DNA from: Lentibacillus sediminis
Lineage (GTDB): Bacteria > Bacillota > Bacilli > Bacillales > Amphibacillaceae
Length of the DNA: 64,000 nucleotides
Direction: 5' to 3'
Assembly: GCF_002763455.1 (NCBI RefSeq)
Contig: NZ_NIXK01000001.1
Coordinates: 248,001-312,000 of the forward strand
Shown here: positions 52,380 through 61,289 of the stretch, piece by piece
Layout: the number at the start of each line of letters is the position of its first letter
Position numbering within the stretch: position 1 is the first letter of the stretch
Notes under the pieces: generated by a model
The model's database searches: none
What the model was told of the DNA's origin: nothing
What the model saw: only the letters and a program-made list of their open reading frames with translations
Translations under genes and position numbers: made by a program

Positions 52380-53780
52380 TCACTGCCTATCCCGCTCCCC
52401 TTCTTTAATAAACAACGAAATAACCAACCCTACAAAAGCCAGCGCACTCATCACAATAAACGCATCTGTTCCCCCGGCCAAAGTAGCCTCACTTTGAGAC
52501 AAATCAGACCCACTGACACGAAAACTGATAATCGACGTCAGTACAATCACCCCAAACGCCAGCCCAAACTGGCGCACCGTATTGACAATTGCCGATCCAT
52601 GCGCAATTTCCTCATCATTCAAAGCGTTCATGCCCAACGTTACGAGTGGCATCAGTGTCAGCCCGAATCCGAACATAAATACGCAGAAGTAAATAATGAT
52701 CATATAAGGCTCTGTGTTCATTCCCATCGTGCTAAATAAAATCGTTGACACAAGAATGGATGCAAAACCGATGATCGTGATTACTTTGCCGCCATATTTG
52801 TCAAACAGGCCCCCGCCGACCAGTGACATGACCGAAAGCAGTACCGTCCCCGGAATTAACACGGCACCTGAGGTAAATGCAGAAGTCCCAAGCACAATCT
52901 GGCCAAACATCGGCAATATCGTTTCTGCTGACAATAACAGCATTGCGACCAAAAATACCAGCACCGTGGAAATGGCAAAAACAGGGGTTCGAAACACCCG
53001 CAGATTCAATGTCGGAACCTTGACTTTCAGTTGTCTCCAGACAAAGATCACCAAGAGGATCAGCCCCGCAGCCACAGACCCTATGACGCTCCAATGCCCA
53101 ATTCCTACCACACTGGCCCGGCTGAAACCAAAAATAACTCCGGCAAATCCAAGTCCGGACAAGGCGATAGATAGGACATCCAGCTGGGAAGGACGCTGTG
53201 ACGTGACATTTTTCATGAAAAACCACGCTGCAAACAACGCGATCAGTGCCAGTGGCAGCATGACCCAGAACAACGCATGCCAGCTAAACGCATCAATGAT
53301 GATGCCGGAAAGGGAAGGGGCAGATGCCGGCGCGACATTAACCACCAGTCCCAAGAGTCCCATGGCAAAGCCTCTTTTATTTAGGGGGAAAACCGCCAGC
53401 AAAATGGTCTGCACGAGCGGCATCATGATCCCCGCACCAATCGCCTGCACGACTCTGGCAAATACGAGCACAACAAAGTTTGGCGCGATAATCCCAATAA
53501 TTGTCCCCGCCACCAGCGTAATCAGAGAAAAAATCACCAGTGTTCTTGTCGAAAATGTATCGGATAAATACCCGGTCATCGGGATAAATATCACAGTGGT
53601 GAGCAAAAATGCGGTGGTCAGCCATTGCACCTGTGTTGCATTGATCCCAAAGTCTTCCATAATCGTCGGATAGGCCGTAATCAGGAGAAATTGGGTGAAG
53701 GTAAACAGGAACATGGATGACAGCACGATGGCCACGACGATATAATTTTCTTTTTGTGAATTGGATTGGGCTGTATTCAT
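52380..53780 (-). CDS. MFS multidrug exporter, DHA2 (EmrB/QacA) type
   Basis: The product has 466 residues with about 14 membrane segments. MEDFGINATQVQWLTTAFLL, PMTGYLSDTFSTRTLVIF and ARVVQAIGAGIMMPLVQTI are the DHA2 motifs. Such proteins expel lipophilic drugs or detergents using the proton gradient. The start is ATG 53780 with AGGAGG upstream; the longer frame to 53855 lacks a site. A 319-codon open frame on the opposite strand is an antisense shadow. The stop codon abuts array B. Confidence 0.88.
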   Translation of the reverse strand: MNTAQSNSQKENYIVVAIVLSSMFLFTFTQFLLITAYPTIMEDFGINATQVQWLTTAFLLTTVIFIPMTGYLSDTFSTRTLVIFSLITLVAGTIIGIIAPNFVVLVFARVVQAIGAGIMMPLVQTILLAVFPLNKRGFAMGLLGLVVNVAPASAPSLSGIIIDAFSWHALFWVMLPLALIALFAAWFFMKNVTSQRPSQLDVLSIALSGLGFAGVIFGFSRASVVGIGHWSVIGSVAAGLILLVIFVWRQLKVKVPTLNLRVFRTPVFAISTVLVFLVAMLLLSAETILPMFGQIVLGTSAFTSGAVLIPGTVLLSVMSLVGGGLFDKYGGKVITIIGFASILVSTILFSTMGMNTEPYMIIIYFCVFMFGFGLTLMPLVTLGMNALNDEEIAHGSAIVNTVRQFGLAFGVIVLTSIISFRVSGSDLSQSEATLAGGTDAFIVMSALAFVGLVISLFIKEGERDRQ

Positions 53781-54022
53781 CGGAATTCCTCCTGTTTTTA
53801 ATCTGTGGCAAAAAAAAGCGCATGGAGAGTAAATCTCCCAGCTTTTTGTGTTCATACGTATGTTTTTGTCGTGTTCAATTACTCACAAGTTTATCATAAT
53901 GACGCAAAAACTTCAGAAAAACAGCTTAAAATTTCCATCGGAAGCACTGCAATTTATTATTTCACTTTTTCCATAATTGCGCTATAGTAGAGATAGGAAT
54001 CGAGGCAAAGCGAGGGAGACGC

Positions 54023-54937
54023 ATGGCCAGATGGAAAGTTTATCTCATTACTATTCTCGGAGCGGCATGCTGGGGGCTAATCGGATTATTTGTTGCGCCG
54101 CTGCAGAAAAGAGGATTCACGGCCTGGGACGTGGTCGCCATCCGGGCGGTGTTCACGTTTGTCTTCCTGATCCTAATTATGGGGCTGGTGCGGCCCAGCC
54201 AGCTGCGGACGCGGGCCAAGGATCACCTCTTTTTTGCCGGGGCGGGAGTTTTCAGCATTGCCTTTTTTAACTATTTTTATTTTGAAGTTTTCTCCCAAGC
54301 GAGTTTGTCGCTGGCGGTAACGCTTTTGTATACCGGGCCGCTGTTTGTCATGCTTCTTTCCCGTGTGTTTTTCAAAGAGCCGCTGACAATGCGAAAGGGC
54401 TGGGCGCTGGCGCTTGCCATCATCGGGTGCGCGTTTGCTGCAGGGCTGTTGCCATTTGGCCAGGCAGGTGTTTCTGCTGGGGTACTTGGCATGGGTCTGT
54501 TGTCAGGATTTTGCTATGCATTGTACAGCATATTCAGCAAGCCGGTTACAATAAGATACTCCGCACTCACGATCACCACGTATACATTTTTTTACACAAG
54601 TATTTTTTTGCTGTTGACGAGCGATATAACCAGTAAGCTGGGGCAATTTCGGCACCCGGATGTTTGGCTGGCGGCGGTGCTGCTGGCATTGGTAGCGACG
54701 GTTGCAGGATACGGGTTGTATACAACGGGTTTGACCTATTTGGAGGCAGGAAGGGCATCCATCCTGTCGACAGCCGAGCCGGTTGTGGCTGTGATCACGG
54801 GAGTGCTCTTCCTTGGAGATGTGCTGAGCGGCTGGCAGGTAATGGGGATTGTGCTGGTATTGTATGCAGCTGTGCTGGTGGCAAGAAGGGGGAGGACCCT
54901 GGCACAAGCTGAATTGAAGGAAGAACGTATTAATTAA
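54023..54937 (+). CDS. EamA/DMT family transporter
   Basis: The 304-residue product has ten predicted membrane segments in two EamA repeats (about 5-140 and 150-290; LYTGPLFVMLLSRVFFKEPL in the first, STAEPVVAVITGVLFLGDVL in the second). Members export amino acids or metabolites. GAGGGAGACGC precedes the ATG. The SCP2-like gene follows after 19 bases. The substrate cannot be told from sequence. Confidence 0.85.
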   Translation: MARWKVYLITILGAACWGLIGLFVAPLQKRGFTAWDVVAIRAVFTFVFLILIMGLVRPSQLRTRAKDHLFFAGAGVFSIAFFNYFYFEVFSQASLSLAVTLLYTGPLFVMLLSRVFFKEPLTMRKGWALALAIIGCAFAAGLLPFGQAGVSAGVLGMGLLSGFCYALYSIFSKPVTIRYSALTITTYTFFYTSIFLLLTSDITSKLGQFRHPDVWLAAVLLALVATVAGYGLYTTGLTYLEAGRASILSTAEPVVAVITGVLFLGDVLSGWQVMGIVLVLYAAVLVARRGRTLAQAELKEERIN

Positions 54938-54956
54938 ACAAAAGGGGATGTTTTAG

Positions 54957-55310
54957 TTGGGTGAAAAACATTTAACACTGTCAGAAACAATGGAAAATGT
55001 TGAAAGGGTTTTTAACGAAAATCCTGAGCCGATTTCAGGGGTGAACCGAATCTATCAGTTTAATATTTTCGGTGAGGAGGAAGGCATTTTTCAGCTGCAA
55101 CTGGAGGAGGGGAAGGCAAACGTTGTTGCGGGAACAGATGCTGTTGCTGACTCCACGCTGAAAATGTCGTTCGCCAACTTTCATAATTTCCTGGCGGGAA
55201 GATTGAACGGGACCACTGCGTTCATGACAGGAAAGTTGAAGATTGATGGGGATGTTGGCAAGGCTATTAAATTGGAGCAGATTTTGAAACAGTATGATTT
55301 GAGGCAGTAG
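54957..55310 (+). CDS. SCP2 sterol-binding-domain protein
   Basis: The product has 117 residues and starts at TTG 54957 with AAAGGGGATG about 9 bases upstream. The sequence fits the SCP2 fold: IFQLQLEEGKANVV, DSTLKMSFANFHNFLAGRLN, TAFMTGKLKIDGDVGKAIKL. Small bacterial SCP2 proteins bind hydrophobic ligands such as acyl chains; the ligand is unknown. It is probably cotranscribed with the EamA gene. Confidence 0.8.
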   Translation: MGEKHLTLSETMENVERVFNENPEPISGVNRIYQFNIFGEEEGIFQLQLEEGKANVVAGTDAVADSTLKMSFANFHNFLAGRLNGTTAFMTGKLKIDGDVGKAIKLEQILKQYDLRQ

Positions 55311-55375
55311 GGTAAGAGAGCGGGGGTGTGTTGCCCTTGCTCTTTATCTATTACAATCAAAAGCGGGGAATGCAA

Positions 55376-55834
55376 ATGAAAACTAGGTTCGTTTCTTTGT
55401 TGTCCCTTGTTGGAATTACCCTTTTTGGCTGTTCGGGAATGGCTGGGAAGGAGCCTCCAAAAGCTATGATCGAAGTAGAAAATAACGCTTTTGAAACGAC
55501 ATTGGGCAGTTATTGCTGGGATGGAAATGGTCAATCAACATGTGTTGATACAAATGGTTCAAAGCAGTTATTGCAAGGAAAAGATAAGATTAAAGTAAAA
55601 CCTGGTGAAGAAATAACGTTTGCAATGGACTATGAGCCACAGCCGAATCAGTTCCACGTTTTACAGATAGGTAAAAATGAGGAAGTTGAAGTAAGTGTTA
55701 CAAATAATAGTTTTAAAGCCCCTTTAGAAAAAGGCATTTATTATTATTCCTTTGCAGTGTGGTGGATGGATGAAGAGGTGGATAACCTGTCTCGTGGGAG
55801 TGCTGACTATCATTTTTTCATAAATGTTGAGTAA
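55376..55834 (+). CDS. Secreted lipoprotein of unknown function
   Basis: This 152-residue protein has a lipoprotein signal (MKTRFVSLLSLVGITLFGCS) with lipobox LFGC, Cys19 being the lipidated residue. The mature part has two further Cys (SYCWDGNGQSTC) that may form a disulfide. It is predicted all-beta (KVKPGEEITFAMDY, VSVTNNSFKAPLEKGIYYYS). ATG 55376 is preferred because GCGGGGA lies 7 bases upstream. A hairpin follows the stop. Confidence 0.75.
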   Translation: MKTRFVSLLSLVGITLFGCSGMAGKEPPKAMIEVENNAFETTLGSYCWDGNGQSTCVDTNGSKQLLQGKDKIKVKPGEEITFAMDYEPQPNQFHVLQIGKNEEVEVSVTNNSFKAPLEKGIYYYSFAVWWMDEEVDNLSRGSADYHFFINVE

Positions 55835-55838
55835 AATG

Positions 55839-55869
55839 GATTCCCATGCAGCACCGGGAATCTTTTCCT
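55839..55869 (+). terminator. Terminator after the lipoprotein gene
   Basis: GATTCCC (55839-55845) and GGGAATC (55856-55862) pair, followed by TTTTCC. A 70-codon frame starting at 55846 begins inside this hairpin and is rejected. Confidence 0.7.
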
Positions 55870-56008
55870 TTAGAACATTTATTTTGCTTCTTTATCTTTT
55901 TCGTCCTGCTTGTTTTTGCTGCCTCTGCAATGTCGCTTAACATGTATAACACGTTTGATTTCATGAATGACATGGCAGAAATGGTACAAGAGGGGCTGTC
56001 CGTCTGCC

Positions 56009-56037
56009 TTTACAAGAGTTATAAACTTTATTATGCT
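56009..56037 (+). promoter_or_regulatory. Candidate promoter of the thiamine-precursor operon
   Basis: TTTACA (56009-56014), 17 bases, TATGCT (56032-56037). It would start RNA near 56044, just before the TPP aptamer. Nothing else is visible in 55870-56008. Confidence 0.45.
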
Positions 56038-56061
56038 GAAGGTAGAAAAACTGCATAATCG

Positions 56062-56235
56062 ACAAGCACTGGGGGAGCTGCCAATAGTGGCGGCTGAGAG
56101 GATATTGTATCTGACCCTTTGAACCCGATCTGGATAATACCAGCGTGGGGAAGTGCAGTTTACGACAGGCGTAACTACGCCATCAGTAGAATATACGTGT
56201 AAACTGCATTCCCGCGGGAGTGCAGTTTTTTTATA
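56062..56235 (+). promoter_or_regulatory. TPP riboswitch with terminator/antiterminator
   Basis: The THI-element motifs are present: GGGGGAGCTG, CTGAGAGGATA, ACCCTTTGAACCCGATCTGG and ATAATACCAGCGTGGGGAAG. Downstream, AACTGCATTCCC and GGGAGTGCAGTT form a terminator with TTTTTTT (56202-56232). GCAGTTTAC (56155-56163) can pair instead with GTAAACTGC (56199-56207), overlapping the terminator's left arm, as an antiterminator. TPP binding should therefore terminate transcription before ykoF. Confidence 0.95.
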
Positions 56236-56259
56236 TTTAAAATAAGGAGGAGAAAAACC

Positions 56260-56853
56260 ATGACGAGCAACAGCTGCGGAACAAGCAGAATAGCGGGATG
56301 CCAGTTTACGCTGTTCCCGATGAGTGACAAGTTCGCCGATATTATTCTGGGGGCACTGGACGAAGTGGATACGTCAAAAGTATGGAAGGATACAGACGAC
56401 GTGAGCACCTGCGTGCGCGGAAAGATGGTGCACGTGTTTGATGTGACTCAGGCGCTTTTCCTGCATGCGGCAAAGACGGGGGAGCATGTAGCGATGAGCG
56501 GTACGTTCTCCATCGGGTGTCCGGGGGATACAGAGGCGGATTCCTATATGGACGAGACGGATACACCGCTGAATGAAGAGAAATCCAGTCAAATCTCCCG
56601 GGAAGCGGGCTGTAAATTTTCCCTTTATCCGATGGGGAGGACGGATTATATGGATGCGATTTATGAACAGATTGATCTTTCCAAACACCGCAATATTAAG
56701 GTGAGTTCTGCCCATTACGCGACCAGGCTTGATGGGGATGTGAAGGATATCTTCCAAGCACTGCATCAGTCTTTTGACCGTGTTCAGGAAAAAGTATCGC
56801 ATGTAACCATGACGTTTACCATTTCGGCGAATAGTCCGTCTAATAAGACATAG
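56260..56853 (+). CDS. ykoF: HMP/thiamine-binding protein YkoF
   Basis: This 197-residue protein has two repeated domains (GCQFTLFPMSDKFADIILGA and GCKFSLYPMGRTDYMDAIYE), as in B. subtilis YkoF, whose dimer binds thiamine and pyrimidine precursors. It is the first gene behind the TPP riboswitch and precedes the ECF transporter ykoEDC. AAGGAGGAG precedes the ATG. It probably hands the ligand to the transporter or buffers it in the cytoplasm. Confidence 0.95.
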   Translation: MTSNSCGTSRIAGCQFTLFPMSDKFADIILGALDEVDTSKVWKDTDDVSTCVRGKMVHVFDVTQALFLHAAKTGEHVAMSGTFSIGCPGDTEADSYMDETDTPLNEEKSSQISREAGCKFSLYPMGRTDYMDAIYEQIDLSKHRNIKVSSAHYATRLDGDVKDIFQALHQSFDRVQEKVSHVTMTFTISANSPSNKT

Positions 56854-56865
56854 GAGGATGGATTC

Positions 56866-57471
56866 ATGACGAACCAATGGAAATTGAAAGAAATTGTTCT
56901 GATGTCCATCCTGGGGGTGGTCTTTGGTGTTATTTATTTAGCATTCTTTCTGGTTGGCGAGGGACTTCGCAATGTTCTTGCGCCATTCGGACTGGCACCG
57001 TTTGGCTATGAGGTGATCTATGGCGTCTGGTTCATTGTTTCGATTATGGCTGCCTATATCCTGCGTAAGCCCGGAGTAGCTTTCACTGCAGAATTGATTG
57101 CAGGCGTGGTCGAAGTTTTACTCGGTTCGGCGGCAGGTCCTGGTCTGCTTCTTTCCGCTGCCATTCAGGGGGCAGGGGCGGAGCTTGTATTTGCCCTTAC
57201 CGGCTGGAAAGATTACCGTTTGCGGATTCTTGTCCTTTCAGGTATGTCCGCTGCTGTGGTCAGTTTTGCCTGGCATTTGTATTCGGCCGGGATGATTGCC
57301 CTCGCACCATGGCTGATTGTCTCGACACTGGCCGTGAGGATTATCAGTGCTGCACTGATTTCAGGTGTCCTTGGCAAATGGCTCAGTGATCAGCTCGCCA
57401 AAACCGGTGTTCTCCGCGGTTATGCTTTGGGGAAAGAACTGCAGAGGAAGCGAAAATATGAAACGGCTTAA
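56866..57471 (+). CDS. ykoE: ECF transporter substrate-binding subunit YkoE
   Basis: The 201-residue product has about five or six membrane segments (LMSILGVVFGVIYLAFFLVG, LIAGVVEVLLGSAAGPGLLL). This is the S component that binds the thiamine precursor (hydroxymethylpyrimidine or thiamine) in the membrane. GGAGGATGG precedes the ATG. It overlaps ykoD by 14 bases. Confidence 0.93.
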   Translation: MTNQWKLKEIVLMSILGVVFGVIYLAFFLVGEGLRNVLAPFGLAPFGYEVIYGVWFIVSIMAAYILRKPGVAFTAELIAGVVEVLLGSAAGPGLLLSAAIQGAGAELVFALTGWKDYRLRILVLSGMSAAVVSFAWHLYSAGMIALAPWLIVSTLAVRIISAALISGVLGKWLSDQLAKTGVLRGYALGKELQRKRKYETA

Positions 57472-59029
57472 TGGAAGGCAGCAGCCGGTTCTTGACGTAA
57501 GAAATTTTTCATTTTCATATGATGAAATCATCGAGCAGCCATTGTTTAACCGCCTGAACTTTACCTTGAACCAAAATGAAATCACGCTTTTGATGGGTGC
57601 GAGTGGTGCCGGAAAAAGCAGTCTTGCCTTATGTCTGAACGGGCTGTATCCGGAAGCTGTCGAAGGAACAGCTTCCGGGGATATCTTTTTTCAAGGAAAA
57701 AATATCCAGGAATTCGAGAGGGGAGAGCTTACAAAGGAAATCGGCATTGTTTTTCAGGATCCGGAAAGCCAATTCTGCATGATTACGGTGGAAGATGAGC
57801 TGGCATTCACCTTGGAAAATAGAAAAATTCCTGCTTCTGCGATCCGCAAGAAGATTATGGAGATGCTGAAGGCAGTCGGGATGGAAGGATTTGAGAGACA
57901 TAAAATCCACGAACTATCGGGTGGGGAGAAACAGAAAATCGCTCTTGCCGCCGTCCTTCTGCTTGAACCGAAAATCCTGATTCTTGATGAGCCGACGGCA
58001 AATATGGATCCGCTATCCAGCCTGGAATTTATCCGACTGGTGGAAGAGATCCAAAATGTGCCGCAGATGTCTGTCTTGATTATTGAACACCAGGCCAGGG
58101 ATTGGTTCGAAATGATTGACCGTATCCTGCTGATCGGGCGTGATGGCCACCTATTGGCAGATGATGTTCCAAAGCATTTGTTCACGAAACAGAAGCGGCT
58201 ACTAAAACGGGAAGGCGTGTTTTTGCCGGGAGAGTTCTCGGAGGTGCCCGCTTTTCGGGAGAGCAGGACACAGACTTCACCATCGGCGGAATATGTCCTT
58301 TCCGTCCGGGGTCTGTCCTTTTCCCGACGGAAGCAAGAAGTGTTGAAGAATGTGAATATGGATGTCCGTTGCGGGGAGTTTGTGGTCATCGCCGGAGAGA
58401 ACGGAGCAGGGAAATCCACCTTGATTCAGGTGATGGCCGGTCTCCTTTCTCCTGATGCGGGGGAGGTTTTCTTTTCCGGACGTCTGCTTAAAAAATGGAA
58501 AGAGAATGAACTCCGGAAGCGGATGGGGTTTGTATTTCAAAATCCTGAGCATCAATTTATAACGGACACCGTCTATGAAGAGCTGACCTTTGGCATGAAA
58601 CGGAATGGCCTTTCCGAACAGGAAATGGAGACAGCTGCCGGGGAGTTAATGGAGCAGTTCCATTTAAAGGAGCTCGCGTCTTGCAATCCATTCGCCTTAA
58701 GCGGCGGGCAAAAGCGCAGACTGAGTGTAGCGACTGTACTTGATGCGACACCGGATATCCTTCTGTTTGATGAGCCGACATTCGGGCAAGACGCTGCGAC
58801 CACGATGGAGTTGATGGATTATATCATGGCACTGCAGTCAAAGCGCAAGGCAATCGTGTTCGTTACCCATGATATGGATATTGCTGATGCCGCCGACCGT
58901 GTCGTTGTTTTTAAAGAGGGGGAAGTAGCATTCGATGGTATACCAGATTCTCTCTGGCAGAAAGAAGAGCTTATCCGCAGAGCAAGGCTGCGATTGCCGA
59001 CAAGGCTCCGGAAAAAGGAGGGGGGATGA
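57458..59029 (+). CDS. ykoD: ECF transporter double ATPase YkoD
   Basis: The 523-residue product has two fused ABC ATPase domains. The first has GASGAGKSS, LSGGEKQKIALA and ILILDEPTANMD; the second has GENGAGKST, LSGGQKRRLSVA and ILLFDEPTFGQD. Each is complete. It powers uptake with YkoE and YkoC. The start is ATG 57458 with GAGGAAG upstream; the frame extends 93 bases further but over ykoE coding sequence. Confidence 0.95.
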   Translation: MKRLNGRQQPVLDVRNFSFSYDEIIEQPLFNRLNFTLNQNEITLLMGASGAGKSSLALCLNGLYPEAVEGTASGDIFFQGKNIQEFERGELTKEIGIVFQDPESQFCMITVEDELAFTLENRKIPASAIRKKIMEMLKAVGMEGFERHKIHELSGGEKQKIALAAVLLLEPKILILDEPTANMDPLSSLEFIRLVEEIQNVPQMSVLIIEHQARDWFEMIDRILLIGRDGHLLADDVPKHLFTKQKRLLKREGVFLPGEFSEVPAFRESRTQTSPSAEYVLSVRGLSFSRRKQEVLKNVNMDVRCGEFVVIAGENGAGKSTLIQVMAGLLSPDAGEVFFSGRLLKKWKENELRKRMGFVFQNPEHQFITDTVYEELTFGMKRNGLSEQEMETAAGELMEQFHLKELASCNPFALSGGQKRRLSVATVLDATPDILLFDEPTFGQDAATTMELMDYIMALQSKRKAIVFVTHDMDIADAADRVVVFKEGEVAFDGIPDSLWQKEELIRRARLRLPTRLRKKEGG

Positions 59030-59034
59030 CCTGT

Positions 59035-59814
59035 ATGATCTCATCCATTAACCCGTCCATCAAGATGGTCGCTGTATTGATTCCGGGAATACTGCTCGGT
59101 CTGACCTATGATGTCTTCACGCCGTTATTATATTTGATGTTTATTCTGGTCGTCACGTTCACCATGACTGATATCCCGATTACTCGCTGGTTGAAGCTGT
59201 TCAGTCCATTTCTCATACTTGCTTCGGGCTTTGCCTGGACGACCATGCTTTATGCCAATCAGACCTTTTCCGGCGGCGAGACGCTTTTTAGCTTTTGGAT
59301 TTTTGAGGTAACGGCCGGGAGTGTTCAGACAGGTATAAGTGTTGGCCTCAGGTCACTCTGCTTCGGCGCACTGTCTTTAATGTTTATTTTGACTACTGAT
59401 TCAACAAAACTCATGCTCAGTTTCATGCAGCAATGTAAACTATCCCCGAAAATCACGTATGGCATCCTGGCCGGTTATCGGTTCCTGCCGATATTCCAGC
59501 ATGAGCTGCAAATTATCAGACAGGCACATAGGATACGCGGCGTCACCCGGGAACAAGGGATCAAAGGGAGAGTCAATCAATTCCGCCGTTATGCCATTCC
59601 CCTATTGGCCAACGGCATCCGCAAGGCCGAGCGAGTCGCCATCGCGATGGAATCCAAAGGCTTCACAGGTGATCCTGATCGTACACATTACCGAAAAATG
59701 GTTGCCCGAAAGCGTGACTGGCTGTTTTTCGTACTGATGATTGGTGTTTTGATGACAGTATTCGCACTGTCGTATCACTTAGGGTATTTAAAAATATTCG
59801 GCAGACAATTTTAA
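59035..59814 (+). CDS. ykoC: ECF transporter transmembrane coupling subunit YkoC
   Basis: The product has about 259 residues: five or so membrane segments plus the cytoplasmic coupling helices with RAHRIRGV and AIAMESKGFTG, the Ala-Arg-Gly-type motifs of ECF T components. ATG 59035 has AAGGAGGGGGG 9 bases upstream, while ATG 59026 almost touches it. It ends the ykoFEDC operon at a terminator. Confidence 0.92.
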   Translation: MISSINPSIKMVAVLIPGILLGLTYDVFTPLLYLMFILVVTFTMTDIPITRWLKLFSPFLILASGFAWTTMLYANQTFSGGETLFSFWIFEVTAGSVQTGISVGLRSLCFGALSLMFILTTDSTKLMLSFMQQCKLSPKITYGILAGYRFLPIFQHELQIIRQAHRIRGVTREQGIKGRVNQFRRYAIPLLANGIRKAERVAIAMESKGFTGDPDRTHYRKMVARKRDWLFFVLMIGVLMTVFALSYHLGYLKIFGRQF

Positions 59815-59847
59815 AGTGATGCCAGTCTTATCGTTTATGTATAAGAG

Positions 59848-59880
59848 AAAGCTCTCCCGAAATGGGTAAGAGCTTTTTTC
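59848..59880 (+). terminator. Terminator after ykoC
   Basis: AAAGCTCTCCC and GGGTAAGAGCTTT pair around GAAAT, followed by TTTTTT. Confidence 0.85.
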
Positions 59881-59981
59881 TTTATAAAATGAAATTTCTA
59901 CTTTATTTTATGAACGGGTTTCATTTGCAAATGGAAGGGAATTATCCATACAGATAACAAATGAAAGGAAGGATTCATGCA

Positions 59982-60992
59982 ATGCCACAGCAGCTGATAC
60001 TTCGGGAACGGCCAAACGGAATGCCTGATGAGAATACGTTTGAGTTTAAGGAAATCGAGCGGGAAGCGCCGGGGGATGATGAGGTGCTGCTGAAAACCCT
60101 CTATGTTTCAGTGGATCCCTACATGCGCGGGAGGATGTCTGACGCTCCTTCCTATACTGCGCCATTTGAAGTCGGCGAACCGCTTGCCGGTGGGATCGTG
60201 GCTCAAGTCGTGGAAACGAAAAGTGATGATTTGGAGGAAGGAGACCTTGTCAGGGGAAACCTTGCTTTTCAGGAATTCAATGTGGAAAAAGCAGAAAACG
60301 TGAGCAAGGTACAGACCCATGGGCTCCGGCCAAGCGCAGCGCTCAGCATTTTGGGCATGCCTGCATTGACCGCCTATTTCGGTATTATGCATATCGGTGA
60401 GCCTAAGAAAGGAGAAACGGTCGTGGTCTCCGGGGCAGCCGGTGCGGTAGGACAAGTTGCCGGACAGCTGGCAAAACGTGCGGGCGCCCGCGTTGTCGGC
60501 ATTGTCGGCTCAGCAGAAAAGGCCGCATATATCACAGAGACGCTCGGATATGATGCCGCCGTGGAATATAAAAATGGCGATGTTGGCGGGCAGCTGAGTG
60601 AGACTTGTCCGGACGGCATTGACGTTTATTATGAAAACGTCGGCGGGGAAATTTCCGATCATGTATGGCCACGTTTGAATACATTTGCCCGTGTGCCCGT
60701 CTGCGGCGCGATCTCGACTTATAATCTGGAGAAAGGCGAAAAGGATATCGGTCTGCGCGTGCAGCAATTTTTGATTAAATCACGCGTGAAGATGCAGGGC
60801 TTCATTGTCGGCGATTTTTCCGAGCATTTCGGTGAGGCGTATCGGGAATTGGCAAAAGCAGTGGAACAAGACGAACTGCATTATGAAGAGACGATCAAAG
60901 AAGGATTTGATAAAATTCCGGATGCATTTCTCGGGCTGTTTTCTGGTGAAAATATTGGGAAACAGCTGGTGAAAGTAGCGGATCCGGAGTAG
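59982..60992 (+). CDS. MDR-family NADP-dependent oxidoreductase (YfmJ-like)
   Basis: This 336-residue protein belongs to the zinc-free medium-chain dehydrogenase/reductases of the leukotriene B4 dehydrogenase/CurA type. Motifs are LYVSVDPYMRGRMSD, GMPALTAYFGIMHIGEPKKG, the nucleotide-binding VSGAAGAVGQVAGQLA, and YYENVGGEISDHVW. It reduces carbon-carbon double bonds of enals or enones with NADPH, with a likely detoxification role. ATG 59982 is preferred over ATG 59961 because AAAGGAAGG lies between them. It is a single-gene unit with a strong terminator. Confidence 0.88.
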   Translation: MPQQLILRERPNGMPDENTFEFKEIEREAPGDDEVLLKTLYVSVDPYMRGRMSDAPSYTAPFEVGEPLAGGIVAQVVETKSDDLEEGDLVRGNLAFQEFNVEKAENVSKVQTHGLRPSAALSILGMPALTAYFGIMHIGEPKKGETVVVSGAAGAVGQVAGQLAKRAGARVVGIVGSAEKAAYITETLGYDAAVEYKNGDVGGQLSETCPDGIDVYYENVGGEISDHVWPRLNTFARVPVCGAISTYNLEKGEKDIGLRVQQFLIKSRVKMQGFIVGDFSEHFGEAYRELAKAVEQDELHYEETIKEGFDKIPDAFLGLFSGENIGKQLVKVADPE

Positions 60993-61003
60993 ATGGTGTC
61001 TTG

Positions 61004-61034
61004 GCCACCCGCTTTTGGCGGGTGGCTTTTATTT
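61004..61034 (+). terminator. Terminator after the oxidoreductase gene
   Basis: GCCACCCGC and GCGGGTGGC form a perfect stem around TTTTG, followed by TTTTATTTG. Array C begins 15 bases later. Confidence 0.9.
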
Positions 61035-61048
61035 GTTGGGTGCGGTAT

Positions 61049-61142
61049 ATCGACCGGAAATGGGTAAATATCAACCCGAAGACAAGCAAATCAACCGGAA
61101 GTGGCGCAACATCAACCCGAGAGCAAAAACTTCACCCCGAAA
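61049..61142 (+). repeat. Period-21 array C (5 units, different core)
   Basis: The core TCRACCSGA starts at 61050, 61071, 61091 and 61112, with TCACCCCGA at 61132; spacings are 21, 20, 21, 20. It differs from arrays A and B in sequence but shares the period, the short diverged spacers and the position right after a terminator. The rest up to 61250 is AT-rich promoter-like DNA. Confidence 0.8.
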
Positions 61143-61255
61143 CAGTGCCCCATACCCCCGCAGCAGCCCCCATCCAAAAATTACTAGTAAACTATCACTT
61201 AACCATTGCATTCGATAAAATACTATGCTAGCATTAATTACAACATATTGATTGA

Positions 61256-61285
61256 TTGAACAAAATTAATCACCATATATAGTAT
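61256..61285 (+). promoter_or_regulatory. nrdE promoter with candidate NrdR box
   Basis: TTGAAC (61256-61261), 16 bases, TATAGT (61278-61283) would start RNA at the beginning of the cobalamin riboswitch. TCACCATATATAGTAT (61270-61285), overlapping the -10, agrees with the NrdR-box consensus ACACWATATATWGTGT at about 13 of 16 positions. A second, clear NrdR box is not visible. Confidence 0.5.
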
Positions 61286-61289
61286 TCGA

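Noticed and set aside
52125-52739. 204-codon plus-strand frame, and minus-strand frames at 52046-52342 and 52129-52383
   Set aside because: They exist because the 21-bp array is a multiple of three and so stays open on both strands, giving a heptapeptide such as xxNRAxx. No ribosome site is seen, and the plus frame continues antisense through the MFS gene.
52714-53673. 319-codon plus-strand frame
   Set aside because: It is antisense to a clear MFS transporter gene and has Ser/Thr/Pro-rich composition typical of a shadow frame.
55846-56058. 70-codon frame with a hydrophobic segment before the TPP riboswitch
   Set aside because: The ATG lies inside a terminator hairpin, no ribosome site precedes it, and the frame covers the riboswitch promoter.
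61001-61231. Plus-strand frames over array C
   Set aside because: They start inside the oxidoreductase terminator and run through repeat and promoter DNA.
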